This document shows positions 33,136 to 43,869 of a stretch of 64,000 bases of DNA, one piece after another (within the stretch, counting starts at the first letter, position 1; every line of letters starts with the position of its first letter). The notes beneath the pieces were generated by a model, which was not told where the DNA came from, did not search any database, and was given only the letters and a program-made list of their open reading frames with translations. This stretch comes from Demequina lutea. GTDB taxonomy: Bacteria > Actinomycetota > Actinomycetes > Actinomycetales > Demequinaceae. A program made the position numbers and the translations under genes. The DNA lies in NCBI RefSeq assembly GCF_013409005.1, contig NZ_JACBZO010000001.1, positions 2,914,001 through 2,978,000 of the forward strand. The letters are read 5' to 3'.

Positions 33136-35847
33136 TCACGAAGCGTCAGCGTTGGACCCCACCAACGGCTGATCGTGCTGAGCGCACCAGTCGCATCGGC
33201 GGCGGTGACCAGTGCCGGGGCGGTCGTTGTGGTGGTTCTTGATCTCGAGACCGTAGGGGCATTCGGTGTTGTCATGAAACACGGGGTCACGTGGATCGGT
33301 GCCGCTGTAGAAGGCGGTGGAGTCATGCGCGGTCGACTGCTTACGGCTGCGCTTGCTGGCGGGGTCGAGGATGCGGTAGGCGAGAAGTTTGATGCGGTCG
33401 CTGAGCAGCGCCCAGATGATGGCGTAGACCCACACGAATCCGGCCCAACCCCACCCGAGGGGAGTCATGAACAGGCCGTACACGGCGATGAGGGTCGCGA
33501 CCGCCTGGGTGCCCAGAACGGCCATCCACAGGATGCGCGCCGGCTTGATCGACCAGAACGGCCCGCGAGTTCGTGTCAGGAAGATCGTCAGGTGCCCGGC
33601 GACGGAAAGCATCAGATACATCAGCGTCTGCAGCTGCGGGTGGCCGAGGTTGAAGACCCTCTCGCCGAGGTAGAAAAGGCCGAAAGCGGCGATGGGCCCG
33701 ACGACACCAAGCACGGTCGCGATGCCGAGCACCAGGCGCATGTTCCAGGCCTCGGGCTCGTTCCTGTAGTGGACCTTGTCGTAGGCGATCGACAGGATCG
33801 CACCGTCATTGAGCAACGCGAGCATCACGATCATGATGGCGGTGACGGGGTAGAAGTTGAAGAGCAGGATCGCGACGGTCATGAACAGCAGAACGCGTAG
33901 CGTCTCGGCGATGCGGTACATCGCGTAGGAGTTCATCCGTTGGAAGATCCTGCGGCTCTCTTTGATCGCATCGATGATCACCGATAACCCTGGGGTGAGC
34001 AGGACGATCGCTGCCGCCGCGCGCGCGGCATCGGTGGCGCCCGAGACCGCTATGCCGCAGTCCGCCTTCTTCAGGGCCGGCGCGTCGTTGACACCGTCAC
34101 CCGTCATTCCGACGATGTGTCCGCGCTGCTGCAGCACGTCGACGATGTGGTACTTGTGCTCGGGAAAGACCTGAGCGAACCCGTCGGCTGTTTCGATGGC
34201 CTCGCCCGTCTTCGCCGTCTCCTTCTTCTTCGAGTCACCAAGGCCCGCAGCGTCGAGGATGTTCGTGCCCAACCCGACTTTGAGTGCGGTCTCCTTTGCG
34301 ATCGCGATGGCGTCGCCGGTGACCATTTTGACGGTCACGCCCATTGCTAGCGCGGTCGCGATGGTCGTCTTCGCGTCCGTGCGGGGTGGGTCGAACAGCG
34401 GCAGCACGCCCAGGAATCTCCACCCGCCGTTTTTCCCCTCGGCCCGGGCGACGCCCAGAGATCGGAAGCCGCGGGCGGCGAAGTCGTTGACCGCCTTGTC
34501 GACGGCGGTGTTCACCTTCTTCCCGTTGCTGACGAGTTCCAACATGACCTGTGGGGCGCCCTTGCTGACCTTGAATGTCGTTCCGTCCGCGTCCGTGACG
34601 GTTGCCTCGGTGCGTTTGTGCACCGGGTCGAACGGCTCGAAGTGCGTCACGGTGTAGCCCCGCAGATCCTTCGGGTCACTCAGTCCGTCCAGCACCGCGA
34701 GGTCGATCGGGTCATCGTTCTCGGCGCGCGACGCGAGCGCGCCTGCGAGGATGACGTCTTCTGCGGCGACGCCCTCAAGACTGAACACGTCGCCAAGCGT
34801 CAGGGCGTTTTGGGTCAACGTGCCCGTCTTGTCGGCGCACAACACGTCGACGCCCGCGAGCTCCTCGATCGCGACCAACTTGCTGACGATGGCCTGCTTC
34901 TTGGCGAGCAACCGCGCACCGACCGCCATCGTGACCGACAGCACCGTTGGCATCGCCACGGGAATCGCCGCGACCGTCAGCACGAGAGCGAACTGCAACG
35001 TCGTCAGGAGCGGGTCACCGCGCAGGATGGAGACGGCCACGATGACGGCGACCAATGCGACCGCGAGGATGATGAGGTAGTTGCCGATCTTCAGGACGGC
35101 CTTCTGGAAGTGGCTGACGGTATGCGCGTCCTGAACCAGCTCGGCGGTCTTGCCAAAGTACGTGTCGGTGCCCGTCGCATACACCAGGGCGCCGATCTCG
35201 CCCCGGCGGATAATCGAACCCGAGAACACCGCATCCCCCGACTGCATGGTGGCCGGAAGCGACTCCCCGGTCAGTGCGGACTGGTCGACCTCGATCTCGT
35301 CGCCGTCCAGCAGCCGGGCATCGGCCGGGACGATGTCACCCAACCGCAACCGGATCACATCCCCCGGCACCAGTTCGCGCGACGCTGGAGTGACCCATTG
35401 ACCGTCGCGCTTGACGCGGGCCTTGGTGGCGAGCTTGTCTTTCAGCGCGTCGATGGCATTACCGGCTTGGCGTTCTTCGGTGTAACCGACCACTCCGTTC
35501 GCGACCAGCAGCAGCAGGATGATGAAGAAGTCCGCCCAGTGCCCGACCGCGCCGGACAGGATGACCGCGACTTCGATCATCCACGGGATCGGACCCCAGA
35601 AATAGCTCAGGAACTTCAGCAGCGGATTGGTCTTGTGCTCGACGATCTCGTTGGGTCCGTACTGCGCCAGACGCTGGGTCGCCTCGGCCTGCGTCAGCCC
35701 CTCCGGAGAAGACTCGAGCTGCTTTTGAACCTCAGCCATCGGCAGCGACTTCAGGTCGTTCTTCGGGTCGGATGGCGACGTCTGGGAGCCGCCCGGCGTG
35801 GGCTCGGTGGGAGTGGACTTGGGCGTCTTGGTGTTGTCAGTGCTCAT
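33136..35847 (-). CDS. Proton-exporting P-type ATPase (plasma membrane H+-ATPase type, IIIA)
   Basis: 903 residues. The N-terminal cation-ATPase domain ([19 protein letters not shown]), TGES near 192, phosphorylation site DKTGTLTQ near 337, [21 protein letters not shown] near 582 and the final helices are all present. [24 protein letters not shown] and the N-terminal membrane region match fungal/archaeal-type proton pumps. It would expel protons at the expense of ATP during acid stress. A C-terminal extension of about 65 residues is rich in His and Cys ([22 protein letters not shown]). It lies 60 bases downstream of phosphoketolase. A broken paralogue is at 18161-20552. Confidence 0.92.
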   Translation of the reverse strand: MSTDNTKTPKSTPTEPTPGGSQTSPSDPKNDLKSLPMAEVQKQLESSPEGLTQAEATQRLAQYGPNEIVEHKTNPLLKFLSYFWGPIPWMIEVAVILSGAVGHWADFFIILLLLVANGVVGYTEERQAGNAIDALKDKLATKARVKRDGQWVTPASRELVPGDVIRLRLGDIVPADARLLDGDEIEVDQSALTGESLPATMQSGDAVFSGSIIRRGEIGALVYATGTDTYFGKTAELVQDAHTVSHFQKAVLKIGNYLIILAVALVAVIVAVSILRGDPLLTTLQFALVLTVAAIPVAMPTVLSVTMAVGARLLAKKQAIVSKLVAIEELAGVDVLCADKTGTLTQNALTLGDVFSLEGVAAEDVILAGALASRAENDDPIDLAVLDGLSDPKDLRGYTVTHFEPFDPVHKRTEATVTDADGTTFKVSKGAPQVMLELVSNGKKVNTAVDKAVNDFAARGFRSLGVARAEGKNGGWRFLGVLPLFDPPRTDAKTTIATALAMGVTVKMVTGDAIAIAKETALKVGLGTNILDAAGLGDSKKKETAKTGEAIETADGFAQVFPEHKYHIVDVLQQRGHIVGMTGDGVNDAPALKKADCGIAVSGATDAARAAAAIVLLTPGLSVIIDAIKESRRIFQRMNSYAMYRIAETLRVLLFMTVAILLFNFYPVTAIMIVMLALLNDGAILSIAYDKVHYRNEPEAWNMRLVLGIATVLGVVGPIAAFGLFYLGERVFNLGHPQLQTLMYLMLSVAGHLTIFLTRTRGPFWSIKPARILWMAVLGTQAVATLIAVYGLFMTPLGWGWAGFVWVYAIIWALLSDRIKLLAYRILDPASKRSRKQSTAHDSTAFYSGTDPRDPVFHDNTECPYGLEIKNHHNDRPGTGHRRRCDWCAQHDQPLVGSNADAS

Positions 35848-35907
35848 GAAGTGGTCCGCCTACTCGAAGTTGGTGCTGGCCCGAACCGGGCCTTCCCGAC
35901 GCCGTGC

Positions 35908-38349
35908 TCATCGCGCGTCCGGTTGAGGTGCGCCCCAGGTCCAGTTGCGGATCTCGGGCAGGTCTTGGCCGTGCTTGTTGATGTAGAGGTGGTGTTGCAC
36001 GAGCTCGTCGGCCATGGACTGCCTCAAGTAGTCGGCTGTGGTGCCGAGCTGTGGGAGCCGGTCGATGACGTCCTGCACGAGGTGAAAGCGGTCCAGCCGG
36101 TTCTGAACCCGCATGTCGAAGGCCGTCGTGATGGTGCCTTCCTCGATGTAGCCGCGCACGTGAATGTTGCGGTTGGTGCGCCTGTAGGTGAGGCGGTGAA
36201 TGAGGGTCGGGTAGCCGTGGAATGCGAAGATGATGGGCTTGTCGGTGGTGAACAACGCGTCGAAGTCGCTCTCCGATAGTCCGTGCGGATGCTCGCTTGC
36301 CGATTGCAGCTTCATGAGGTCGACGACGTTGACGACACGCACTTTCACGTGCGGCAGATGCTCCCGCAGGATCGATACCGCCCCCAACACCTCGAGCGTG
36401 GGGGTATCGCCGCAACACGCCATGACGATGTCCGGCTCTTCGCCACTGTCGTTGCTCGCCCAGTCCCAGATCCCGGCGCCTTCGGTGCAGTGCACCTCCG
36501 CGTCGGCCATCGTGAGCCACTGCGGCATCGGGTGCTTGCCTGCCACGATCACGTTCACATAGTTGCGGCTGCGCAGGCAGTGATCCGTGACCGACAGCAG
36601 ACAGTTGGCGTCCGGGGGGAGGTAGACGCGAACGATGTCGGCCTTCTTGTTCACGACATGGTCAAGGAAGCCGGGGTCCTGGTGGGTGAAGCCGTTATGG
36701 TCCTGCTGCCACACGTGAGAGGCGAGGAGGTAGTTCAGTGAGGCGATGTCGCGTCGCCAAGGCAGTTCCTTGGTGACTTTCAGCCATTTGGCGTGCTGGT
36801 TAAACATTGAGTCGACGATGTGCACGAACGCCTCGTAGCAGTTGAATAGCCCGTGGCGCCCGGTGAGTAGGTAGCCCTCGAGCCAGCCTTCGCACTGGTG
36901 CTCGCTGAGCATCGAGTCGAGCACCCTGCCCCGTGGAGCGAGGAACTCGTCGCCTGGGACGGTGGCGACGTCCCATTGCCTGTCTGTGACCTCAAAGACC
37001 GCGCCGAGAAGGTTGGAAAGCGTCTCGTCGGGCCCGAAGAGGCGGAAGTTGTGTTGGTCATCGTTAAGCGTGACCACGTCGCGCAGGAACTCGCCAAGCA
37101 CGCGCGTGTCTTGGGCGTTCACCGAGCCCGGTGAGGGCACGGCGACCGCGTGGTCCCGGAAGTCGGGCATGCGCAGGTCACGTAGGAGCAGCCCCCCGTT
37201 GGTGTGCGGATTGGCTCCCATGCGCCGCTGTCCTCGCGGTGCGAGAGCTGCCAACTCGGGCAGCAGACGACCGGTCTCGTCGAAGAGTTCTTCGGGTCGG
37301 TAGGAACGCATCCAACTGTCGAGTTGTTCGACGTGACCGGGGTGCTGTTCGTCCACGAGCAGGGGAACCTGGTGGGCGCGGAATGTGCCCTCAATTTGCA
37401 GGCCGTCGACGACCTTGGGACCGGTCCATCCCTTGGGTGAGCGCAACACGATCATGGGCCACTTTGGTCTGGTCTCATTGCCAGTGCCACGGGCCATCGC
37501 CTGGATGGCCTGAATGGCCTCGACCGCCTCGTCGACGACGGTGGCCATGAGTTCGTGCATCGTGTCGGGGTCGTCGCCCTGAACGTAGTGGGGGTCCCAC
37601 CCGCATCCACGCAGGAACTGGTCAAGCTCCTCCGGCTCGATCCGGGCCAGGACGGTGGGATTGCTGATCTTGTAGCCGTTGAGGTGCAATATCGGCAGCA
37701 CCGCACCGTCGGAGATGGGGCTCAGGAACTTCGTGGAGTGCCACGCGGTGGCCAATGGGCCCGTCTCTGCCTCGCCGTCGCCGATGACACAAGCGACGAT
37801 GAGGTTGGGGTTGTTGAACGCGGCGCCGAAGGCGTGGCTGAGCGAATAGCCGAGCTCGCCGCCCTCGTGAATCGAGCCGGGCGTCGTGGGCGCGACGTGA
37901 CTGGAGATCCCGCCGGGGAACGAGAACTGGGTGAAGAGTTTCTTGAGGCCCACCTCATCCTGGCTCACGGCCGCGTAGATCTCGGAGTACGTGCCCTCGA
38001 GGTAGGTGTTGGCGACCAAGGCGGGCCCGCCGTGTCCCGGCCCTGCGATGTAGAACATGTCGAGGTTGTACTTGACGATCGCGCGGTTGAGGTGGACGTA
38101 GATGAAGTTCTGGCCAGGGGTCGTTCCCCAGTGCCCGACTACGAGCGGCTTCACGTCGGTCAGCGCCAACGGTCGCTTGAGCAGCGGGTTGTCATAGAGA
38201 TAGATCTGCCCGACAGACAGGTAGTTCGCTGCCCGCCAGTACGCATCGATTGAGCGCAGCAGCTCGGGAGTGAGGGTCGAGCGATGAGCCTCGAGTTGCG
38301 CGCCGGGTGCGGGGGGAGCGGTCCCTGTGGTGCTGATGGTGTCGGACAT
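35908..38349 (-). CDS. xfp: Phosphoketolase (xylulose-5-P / fructose-6-P)
   Basis: 813 residues, full length. It splits xylulose 5-phosphate or fructose 6-phosphate with phosphate into acetyl phosphate and an aldose phosphate, using thiamine diphosphate. Motifs: [76 protein letters not shown] (ThDP binding) and [30 protein letters not shown] 38349 follows AAGGAG. It gives ATP through acetate kinase without respiration. The 5' end and the upstream region are duplicated upstream of arcD. Confidence 0.95.
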   Translation of the reverse strand: MSDTISTTGTAPPAPGAQLEAHRSTLTPELLRSIDAYWRAANYLSVGQIYLYDNPLLKRPLALTDVKPLVVGHWGTTPGQNFIYVHLNRAIVKYNLDMFYIAGPGHGGPALVANTYLEGTYSEIYAAVSQDEVGLKKLFTQFSFPGGISSHVAPTTPGSIHEGGELGYSLSHAFGAAFNNPNLIVACVIGDGEAETGPLATAWHSTKFLSPISDGAVLPILHLNGYKISNPTVLARIEPEELDQFLRGCGWDPHYVQGDDPDTMHELMATVVDEAVEAIQAIQAMARGTGNETRPKWPMIVLRSPKGWTGPKVVDGLQIEGTFRAHQVPLLVDEQHPGHVEQLDSWMRSYRPEELFDETGRLLPELAALAPRGQRRMGANPHTNGGLLLRDLRMPDFRDHAVAVPSPGSVNAQDTRVLGEFLRDVVTLNDDQHNFRLFGPDETLSNLLGAVFEVTDRQWDVATVPGDEFLAPRGRVLDSMLSEHQCEGWLEGYLLTGRHGLFNCYEAFVHIVDSMFNQHAKWLKVTKELPWRRDIASLNYLLASHVWQQDHNGFTHQDPGFLDHVVNKKADIVRVYLPPDANCLLSVTDHCLRSRNYVNVIVAGKHPMPQWLTMADAEVHCTEGAGIWDWASNDSGEEPDIVMACCGDTPTLEVLGAVSILREHLPHVKVRVVNVVDLMKLQSASEHPHGLSESDFDALFTTDKPIIFAFHGYPTLIHRLTYRRTNRNIHVRGYIEEGTITTAFDMRVQNRLDRFHLVQDVIDRLPQLGTTADYLRQSMADELVQHHLYINKHGQDLPEIRNWTWGAPQPDAR

Positions 38350-38940
38350 GGTGCCGCTCCTTACCGAAGGGGAATCGCGATGATGTTGTGGCGGTGAAAT
38401 CGCTGTAGAAGTAGACAGCCAGCGCACACCGACGTGAACGAGTGGCTCGCCTCCCATGCGGAGTGAGCAGGAGTCAACGTGTCACTGGTGAGGGGTTGAA
38501 GAGCCGACGGCGCAAGTGCGACGGGGTCGGGTTCGCGAGGCTGCGGAAAACTCTGGGCGGCGAGCAGATTGCTCACGGACTCGCGGCATGTTCGCGGCGA
38601 GGGCGGTCCCAGACCGGCTAGGGTCCTGGCACATCCGAGTCAACGCCGCCGCGATGCGATTGTCAAACCCGCAAATCCCAAACACGTTGTCCGCCGCCTC
38701 GGCCCATAGCGGACCGGCCAGCCTAGGAATGATCACCGGTCAGTTCGGGAAATAAATCCGGGACCACACGGGTGTAATGTCGAAATGGCTGGGCACCTCA
38801 GCCAGTCCGGAAAGAATCGGCCGTCCGCTGCCGAATCCTCGAGCCCTTGTGGCTCCCCGCCGAACACCTCTCGTCGCCTAAAACGACACAGACGAAGCCA
38901 GCCCCGCGAACAGGTTCAGTCCGTCGCCACCAACGAATGT
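38350..38940. repeat. Shared intergenic control block, copy B (xfp / SPFH side)
   Basis: The partner of 25518-26065. The similar part runs from the xfp start to about 38935. About 60 extra bases near 38440-38495 are absent or different in copy A. No gene is convincing: the 84-codon minus-strand frame found in both copies carries mostly amino-acid-changing differences, unlike a conserved protein. Confidence 0.85.
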
Positions 38941-38976
38941 TCAACTGCGGCTCACGCCGCGTGGAGCTCTGTCACG

Positions 38977-39810
38977 ATGCTCGTGTACGCCGTCATCATT
39001 GTTATCGCCTTGCTGCTCTTTTTTGCATCGGCTCGAATCGTCCTGCAGTACGAGGACGGCGTGGTGTTCCGTCTGGGGCGGGTCATCGGCGAACGCGAGC
39101 CGGGATTCCACATGATCATCCCCTTCATTGACATCATGCGAAAGGTGTCTCTGCGGATTGTCACGATGCCGATCCAATCGCAGGGGATTATCACCCGCGA
39201 CAACGTGAGCGTCGATGTCTCTGCCGTGGCCTACTTCAAGGTGGTCGACGCGGTCAAGTCGGTGGTCGCTATCGAGAACGTAGCCGCCGCCATCAACCAA
39301 ATCGCGCAGACCACGCTGCGTAAGGTCGTCGGACAGCACAGCCTGGACGACACGTTGTCGGAGACGGACAAGATCAACCTCGACATCCGCGCGATCCTCG
39401 ATGTCACGACGGTCGATTGGGGGGTCGAGGTGACCCTCGTCGAGCTCAAGGACATTCAGCTACCCGACAGCATGAAGCGTGCGATGGCCCGCCAGGCGGA
39501 GGCCGAGCGCGAGAAGCGCGCCAAGATCATCAACGCCGAGGGGGAAGCCCTCGCGGCGGCCGCCCTGGGCGAGGCATCAGACACCATGATGGCCCACCCG
39601 CTCGCGCTGCAGTTGAGGAATCTTCAGAGCCTCGTCGAGATTGGCGTGGACAAGAATACGACCGTCGTCTTCCCCGCACCGCTCATGAGCACCATCGCCG
39701 AACTGGGTGCATTCCTCGCACGCGAGACCGCCGCTTCGCAGCGAATCGCCGAGACCAAACCGGCCTCCAGTTCTGCAAACAAGCCCACGACAACCGGGCC
39801 TTCCACATGA
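38977..39810 (+). CDS. SPFH/Band 7 (stomatin-like) membrane protein
   Basis: 277 residues. One N-terminal membrane helix ([23 protein letters not shown]) precedes a full SPFH domain ([27 protein letters not shown], then [30 protein letters not shown]). The coiled region [22 protein letters not shown] and the C-terminal helix are typical of slipins. It scaffolds membrane microdomains. Its stop overlaps the start of the GAF-ANTAR gene (ATGA). Confidence 0.9.
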   Translation: MLVYAVIIVIALLLFFASARIVLQYEDGVVFRLGRVIGEREPGFHMIIPFIDIMRKVSLRIVTMPIQSQGIITRDNVSVDVSAVAYFKVVDAVKSVVAIENVAAAINQIAQTTLRKVVGQHSLDDTLSETDKINLDIRAILDVTTVDWGVEVTLVELKDIQLPDSMKRAMARQAEAEREKRAKIINAEGEALAAAALGEASDTMMAHPLALQLRNLQSLVEIGVDKNTTVVFPAPLMSTIAELGAFLARETAASQRIAETKPASSSANKPTTTGPST

Positions 39811-40676
39811 CCGAGACCAGACCCGTCGTGCCCGGCGATGCCCCTGGTGAGCGGGACCGTGCAGACACCGAGTTGACGGGCGGGTCGGCTGGCCGCGACG
39901 GCAGCCTGTTAGTGCGCCAGAGTGTAGACGTGGCCGAAATTGAAGCGCACGACCTGAGCGCGAGCCTCGCGGACTTGGCGGGACTCGTCACAGGAACCAT
40001 GGGACTTGGCGAGTTGCTGTCGCGAGTGGCGACCTATGCCAGCCACGCGATCCCTGGCGCGGACGGCGCGGGGGTCACCCTCCTGCGGGCGCACGGTGAT
40101 GGTCACGACGTCGAAGCCCTCGCCTCATCGGCGCCCTTCGTGGCGGAGATCGACGAGCTCCAGTACCGGGTCGTGAACGAAGGTCCGTGCATCAGTGCCG
40201 CGCTCGAAGGACAGACCGTCCGTTCAGGGTCGCTGGGCGGTGAAAAGCGGTGGCCGCACTTCGGACCCCGGGTCGGTCGGCTGGGTGTGCACAGCGTCTT
40301 GTCCCTCCCGTTGCTGCTTCCCGATCGCGTGGTCGGGGCGATCAACGTTTATGGCCACGCCAAGGACGCGTTCGACGACCATGCCGCGCACGTGGGTGAA
40401 CTCTTTGCCGCGCCCGCCGCGGTCGCGGTGCACAATGCACAGGTCCTCGCGCAGGCAATGGCACTGACGACTCAGTTGCAGGCAGCATTGTCGAGTCGAC
40501 CCGTTATCGACCAGGCCATTGGGATTCTCCGCAGCCGGTCGGGGTGTAGCGCCGACGAGGCATTCGCCAAACTGCGCATATTGAGTCAACACGAGAACAC
40601 CCGGCTCACCACCGTCGCTCAGCGGATGGTCGACGAAGCGGTCCGTCGCGCACGGGCCCATGCGACCAAACTCTGA
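39807..40676 (+). CDS. GAF-ANTAR transcription antitermination regulator
   Basis: 289 residues. GAF domain at about 60-215 ([26 protein letters not shown] ... [33 protein letters not shown]); the [11 protein letters not shown] segment is standard for this actinobacterial family. ANTAR at about 225-280 ([44 protein letters not shown]). ANTAR domains bind two-hairpin RNA and prevent termination. Coupled to the SPFH gene, so the signal may come from the membrane scaffold. Confidence 0.9.
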   Translation: MTETRPVVPGDAPGERDRADTELTGGSAGRDGSLLVRQSVDVAEIEAHDLSASLADLAGLVTGTMGLGELLSRVATYASHAIPGADGAGVTLLRAHGDGHDVEALASSAPFVAEIDELQYRVVNEGPCISAALEGQTVRSGSLGGEKRWPHFGPRVGRLGVHSVLSLPLLLPDRVVGAINVYGHAKDAFDDHAAHVGELFAAPAAVAVHNAQVLAQAMALTTQLQAALSSRPVIDQAIGILRSRSGCSADEAFAKLRILSQHENTRLTTVAQRMVDEAVRRARAHATKL

Positions 40677-40874
40677 TCGCGTCAGCCAAGCGCATTGACG
40701 ACCGTGACCTTCTTGGACTTCGAGAAAGGACATGCGAGCAGCCAGCAATGAGCGCATACGGGTTGTGGGACCCTGACCCCAACCCGGCGCCACCACCGCC
40801 ACCGCGATCCGCGGTGCACGGTACCGGGATCCAAGGATGGGCGTCCGGGGACGTCGCACAGGAGTTGGCTTCTC

Positions 40875-41444
40875 GTGCACATCGCCAGCGCACTCCAGAA
40901 GGACATGCGCGCGCTCACGAGCGCGCTTGATCGCCCAAACGCTGACCTCAGTCAGTCGCTTTCCCGGCTTACAACAAGTGCGCGCTCGGCGGTCGAGTCC
41001 TTCCTCGGGTTGTCATTGCTCGTGCCTTCCGCACCCGGCACGGGGTTTCGGGTTTTTGCTGCTGGTGCAGACCCTGACCTCGCTCGGGCATCCCTGTTCC
41101 TTGGTCTCTATGAGGCCGACCCAGGCGCCCATGAATTCGCCACGATCGGCGTCGTCCTTTACGCCCGTACGCCGGGGGCTTTTGTCGACATCGCCGCCGA
41201 CGCGCTCTGGCTGGGCATGGCCGGCGAGGTGCAACTTGATGCTCACCTGCCCGTGCCGACCGATCCGACTCCTGCCACATATCTTCAAGACGAGTCCACG
41301 ATCAACCAGGCGCTAGGGGTCCTCGTGGAGGGAGGCGCCACGCTCGACGGCGCGCGGGCGGGGCTCGGGCAGCGCGCTCGCAGTAGCCATCAGACCACAG
41401 CCAGCGCTGCGCGACGTGTCCTGGACGAACTCAAGGGCACGTGA
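40875..41444 (+). CDS. ANTAR-like protein with shortened sensor
   Basis: 189 residues from GTG 40875. The N-terminal 110 residues are a small alpha/beta domain (SARSAVESFLGLSLLVP ... EFATIGVVLYARTP). The C-terminus reads STINQALGVLVEGGATLDGARAGLGQRARSSHQTTASAARRVL, the spacing of an ANTAR helix bundle with weakened consensus. It follows the GAF-ANTAR gene by 200 bases and may work with it. Family membership is moderately supported. Confidence 0.5.
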   Translation: MHIASALQKDMRALTSALDRPNADLSQSLSRLTTSARSAVESFLGLSLLVPSAPGTGFRVFAAGADPDLARASLFLGLYEADPGAHEFATIGVVLYARTPGAFVDIAADALWLGMAGEVQLDAHLPVPTDPTPATYLQDESTINQALGVLVEGGATLDGARAGLGQRARSSHQTTASAARRVLDELKGT

Positions 41445-41539
41445 CGCGATGATGAACACCGTGACAGCGAGCCCGCTGCGGGCGGCGGCGTCGCGTCGGT
41501 GATCACCGGTTCGCGTGGCGCAACGGCCGCGAACGTCAG

Positions 41540-42385
41540 TTAGCAGCCGTAACCGAAGGAGCCGCCGTCGTCGATGGATCTCACAAGGGAGTCGCCGTAG
41601 TCGATCTCGATGCAGAAGGAGTCGTTGCCTCGTGTGTACAGGCGCGCATCCGTCACGGTGGAGTCAGCCGCAACGATCGAGTTTCCCACGTAGTACATGT
41701 GGTTGGCCAAGGTGAGGGTGGGAGTCTGCCCGTCGTCGATCTCACGAGCGGCCGCCATCTGGAGCGCCTTGAGGTTTGACTTCATCACGGCATCCTGCGC
41801 CGGGTCCTGCCGGGGAGCGAAGGCAATGATCGCAACGAAGCCCAGCACCGCCAGGGTGACAAAGCCCGTGAACACCCACGAGATGATCGTCCCGGCAAGC
41901 GCAATCCCGCTGTTGCTTGCCTCGCCCCTCTTGACCGCCTTGAGGGCGAGATGACCACACACGACGCCTATGGCGGAGAATCCGACGAACGGCGCAATGA
42001 GTGACAGCCACCCCAGAAAGTTCCGCGAATCGGACGTGCTGACTTGCTGAATTGGAAGCGGAACCACTGTGCCGCCGAGCGGCGAGACCTGCATCGGCGG
42101 CTGGTTGTACACAGGAGGCGGAACGTTCACAAACCGCTCGAGGAACGGAGCCAGTTCGACAGACCAGCCCCTCTGGCCGTACAGAGACGGCGAGGGCGGC
42201 GGCGGCAAAATAGGCTGCGCGTTGCCGGATTGGGCATACGTGGGACGGTTCCCGAGGCTTGGCTGCGCCGATGCGGGAGGCAGCGTCTCCCAGGGCGGCG
42301 GCGGCGACGCGCGTTGGGCGCGGCCGAACCCGGCCGATGCCGGAAAGGGGGAGTCTGCTGGCGGCTCTGGCTGCGTTTGGCTCAT
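41540..42385 (-). CDS. DUF4190-like membrane protein with proline-rich N-terminus
   Basis: 281 residues from ATG 42385 (GAGGGGGG upstream). The first 120 residues are Pro/Ser/Gln rich. Two helices (FLGWLSLIAPFVGFSAIGVVCGHLALKAVKRGE and GIALAGTIISWVFTGFVTLAVLGFVAIIAF) match DUF4190. An extracellular domain follows with two cysteines (DSFCIEIDYGDSLV ... FGYGC) and a pilin-like start (DAVMKSNLKALQMAA). Role unknown; secretion or envelope. Confidence 0.7.
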   Translation of the reverse strand: MSQTQPEPPADSPFPASAGFGRAQRASPPPPWETLPPASAQPSLGNRPTYAQSGNAQPILPPPPSPSLYGQRGWSVELAPFLERFVNVPPPVYNQPPMQVSPLGGTVVPLPIQQVSTSDSRNFLGWLSLIAPFVGFSAIGVVCGHLALKAVKRGEASNSGIALAGTIISWVFTGFVTLAVLGFVAIIAFAPRQDPAQDAVMKSNLKALQMAAAREIDDGQTPTLTLANHMYYVGNSIVAADSTVTDARLYTRGNDSFCIEIDYGDSLVRSIDDGGSFGYGC

Positions 42386-42523
42386 GCGAAAATCCCCCCT
42401 CATCGTGGCTCGGCGGTCTGGGCCACCACTCGAGAGTAGGCCCCCACGCGCGCCATGCCCGCGTGAACATTGCGTGTCGCTGCGGCCAAATCGCCAGACG
42501 CCACCGTAATGTCTTTGGTGAAG

Positions 42524-42683
42524 GAGCGGTCCCGTCCGCTTGCCTCACACAGCAAAGGCCCCCCGGAGTAAGCGTCCGGGGGGCCTTGCTTGTGTGAGAA
42601 CGTTGCTTCCTTCGCCACCATTGCTTTGACACAACGGTCGCTTCGGTTACAACGCCGTTCGGCGCAAGCGCCTCGCGAGGAGC
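42524..42683. repeat. Hairpin repeat family, copy 1 (hairpin only)
   Basis: About 160 bases shared with 53382-53543 and, less closely, 55160-55314. This copy lacks the DnaA-box-like end of copies 2 and 3. Confidence 0.85.
42544..42598. terminator. Long hairpin, terminator-like
   Basis: CTCACACAGCAAAGGCCCCC and its complement form a stem of about 24 pairs with a GTAAGCG loop. It lies upstream of the DUF4190-like gene start and beyond the GntR gene end, so it could end the GntR transcript. No T-tract follows. Confidence 0.6.
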
Positions 42684-42807
42684 CGCAGGGGGACCGACCA
42701 GTTCCAACCGATGGCACCGCCGCGCAAGAGTTCCCGTGCGAACACGAGCGCCCTAGCGGTCTCAAGCCTCAGCGGCGACCGATCCCAAGATCGTGCACGG
42801 CCTTCCG

Positions 42808-43518
42808 TCAGACTCTCGTGTCCGCGTTCCCTGCCTCACGCACGACGCCCTCGTGGGTTCGGCGAATATGCACACTGAGCAGGTGTTCGAACCCTGCGAC
42901 GTCACCCTCTGCAACAAGACCAACGAGCTCACGGTGCTCCGAAATGATTGCCCCGATACGGTCGGATACCGCCAGGCTCCTCGCGACCATGAGCGACTGT
43001 CTGTCCCGGATCCGGTCATAGAGGTCGACCAAGAGCGCATTCCTTGCGCCCTCGACGAAGCCCCTGTGTAGACGGACATCGAGGTCAACGAAGGCCGACG
43101 TGTCCCCCCGGTTCGCAGCCTCCTCCTGCTCAGCGAGAATGCCGGCGAACTCTACGGCAAACGCAGACCTCCCCTGCGGGCCGAGTCCCCGCACACCGGA
43201 CACTTCCAGCACCAGCCTGGCGCCCGAGATGTCGGCCGCCTCCTGCGCCCCCATGTCACGGACAAGAGCGCCGCGACGCGGGTACACCGTTATCCATCCC
43301 TCGTCCTGGAGACGGAGTAGCGCAGCGCGCACCGGCGTCCTACTCGCCCCGACGCGGTGCGCCAGATCGCTCTCGCTGAGCATGGAGTTGACAGGCAACT
43401 CTCCCGACATGATCCCGGCCCGTAGGTACCGATAGGCATGTTGCGCCGCGCTCTCCTGCGAGTTCTCCCGCACACTCGACACCGATCCGTTTCCAACCAC
43501 CACCAACCGTCCCTTCAT
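42808..43518 (-). CDS. GntR-family regulator (FCD type)
   Basis: About 236 residues from ATG 43518; a GTG six codons later is also possible. The wHTH is AQHAYRYLRAGIMSGELPVNSMLSESDLAHRVGASRTPVRAALLRLQDEGWITVYPRRGALV. The C-terminal FCD helical domain has LDVRLHRGFVEGARN and IISEHRELVGLVAEGD, with its metal/ligand histidines. It is the last gene of the minus-strand carbohydrate region, after dhaKL. Its own upstream region and that of the ABC operon share a 15-bp sequence, the likely operator. Confidence 0.87.
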   Translation of the reverse strand: MKGRLVVVGNGSVSSVRENSQESAAQHAYRYLRAGIMSGELPVNSMLSESDLAHRVGASRTPVRAALLRLQDEGWITVYPRRGALVRDMGAQEAADISGARLVLEVSGVRGLGPQGRSAFAVEFAGILAEQEEAANRGDTSAFVDLDVRLHRGFVEGARNALLVDLYDRIRDRQSLMVARSLAVSDRIGAIISEHRELVGLVAEGDVAGFEHLLSVHIRRTHEGVVREAGNADTRV

Positions 43519-43591
43519 TCGTGTCACTCGTGGACGCCGGACGCATATCAAGCGGCCCGAAGGCCGCAGTTGTCGCGCGTCAAGTCCTTGT

Positions 43592-43606
43592 ATCCCACTT
43601 GTATCC
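43592..43606 (-). promoter_or_regulatory. Candidate GntR operator (regulator promoter)
   Basis: On the minus strand GGATACAAGTGGGAT lies about 75 bases before the regulator start, extending to GGATAC AAGTG GGATAC. The same 15 bases occur at 52735-52749. Confidence 0.5.
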
Positions 43607-43694
43607 TAGCGCAATTGAGTCACCTGGGGCCATTTGTCCGAGCGATTTCATGGTGCCCCTACCCGACGCCTCAAGGGCGTCGGCGTCGATAGCG

Positions 43695-43718
43695 TCCCGG
43701 CCAGCAAGCGGGCCGGGA
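43695..43718. terminator. Hairpin after dhaKL
   Basis: TCCCGGCC and GGCCGGGA enclose a short loop between the dhaKL end (43870) and the GntR start (43518). It probably ends the dhaKL transcript; the rest of 43519-43869 shows only the operator. Confidence 0.55.
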
Positions 43719-43869
43719 TGATCCATCTGACTCGTCACCACTAAGAACATACCGGTGCCATGTCTTCTAGACCGGTTCCCGCGGGTCCGACAGACCGAGG
43801 CGCCGTTACTCAGGGGCCAACCGCTGCGGTCCACTGCGACCGTCGTTGGCGAGGGCTCCTCCGCGTGGG

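Noticed and set aside
33136-33326. N-terminal extension of the PPK2 frame through the phosphatase fragment (31833-33326)
   Set aside because: The upstream portion is a shadow of the ATPase end and the PPK2 core has its own ATG and Shine-Dalgarno at 32696.
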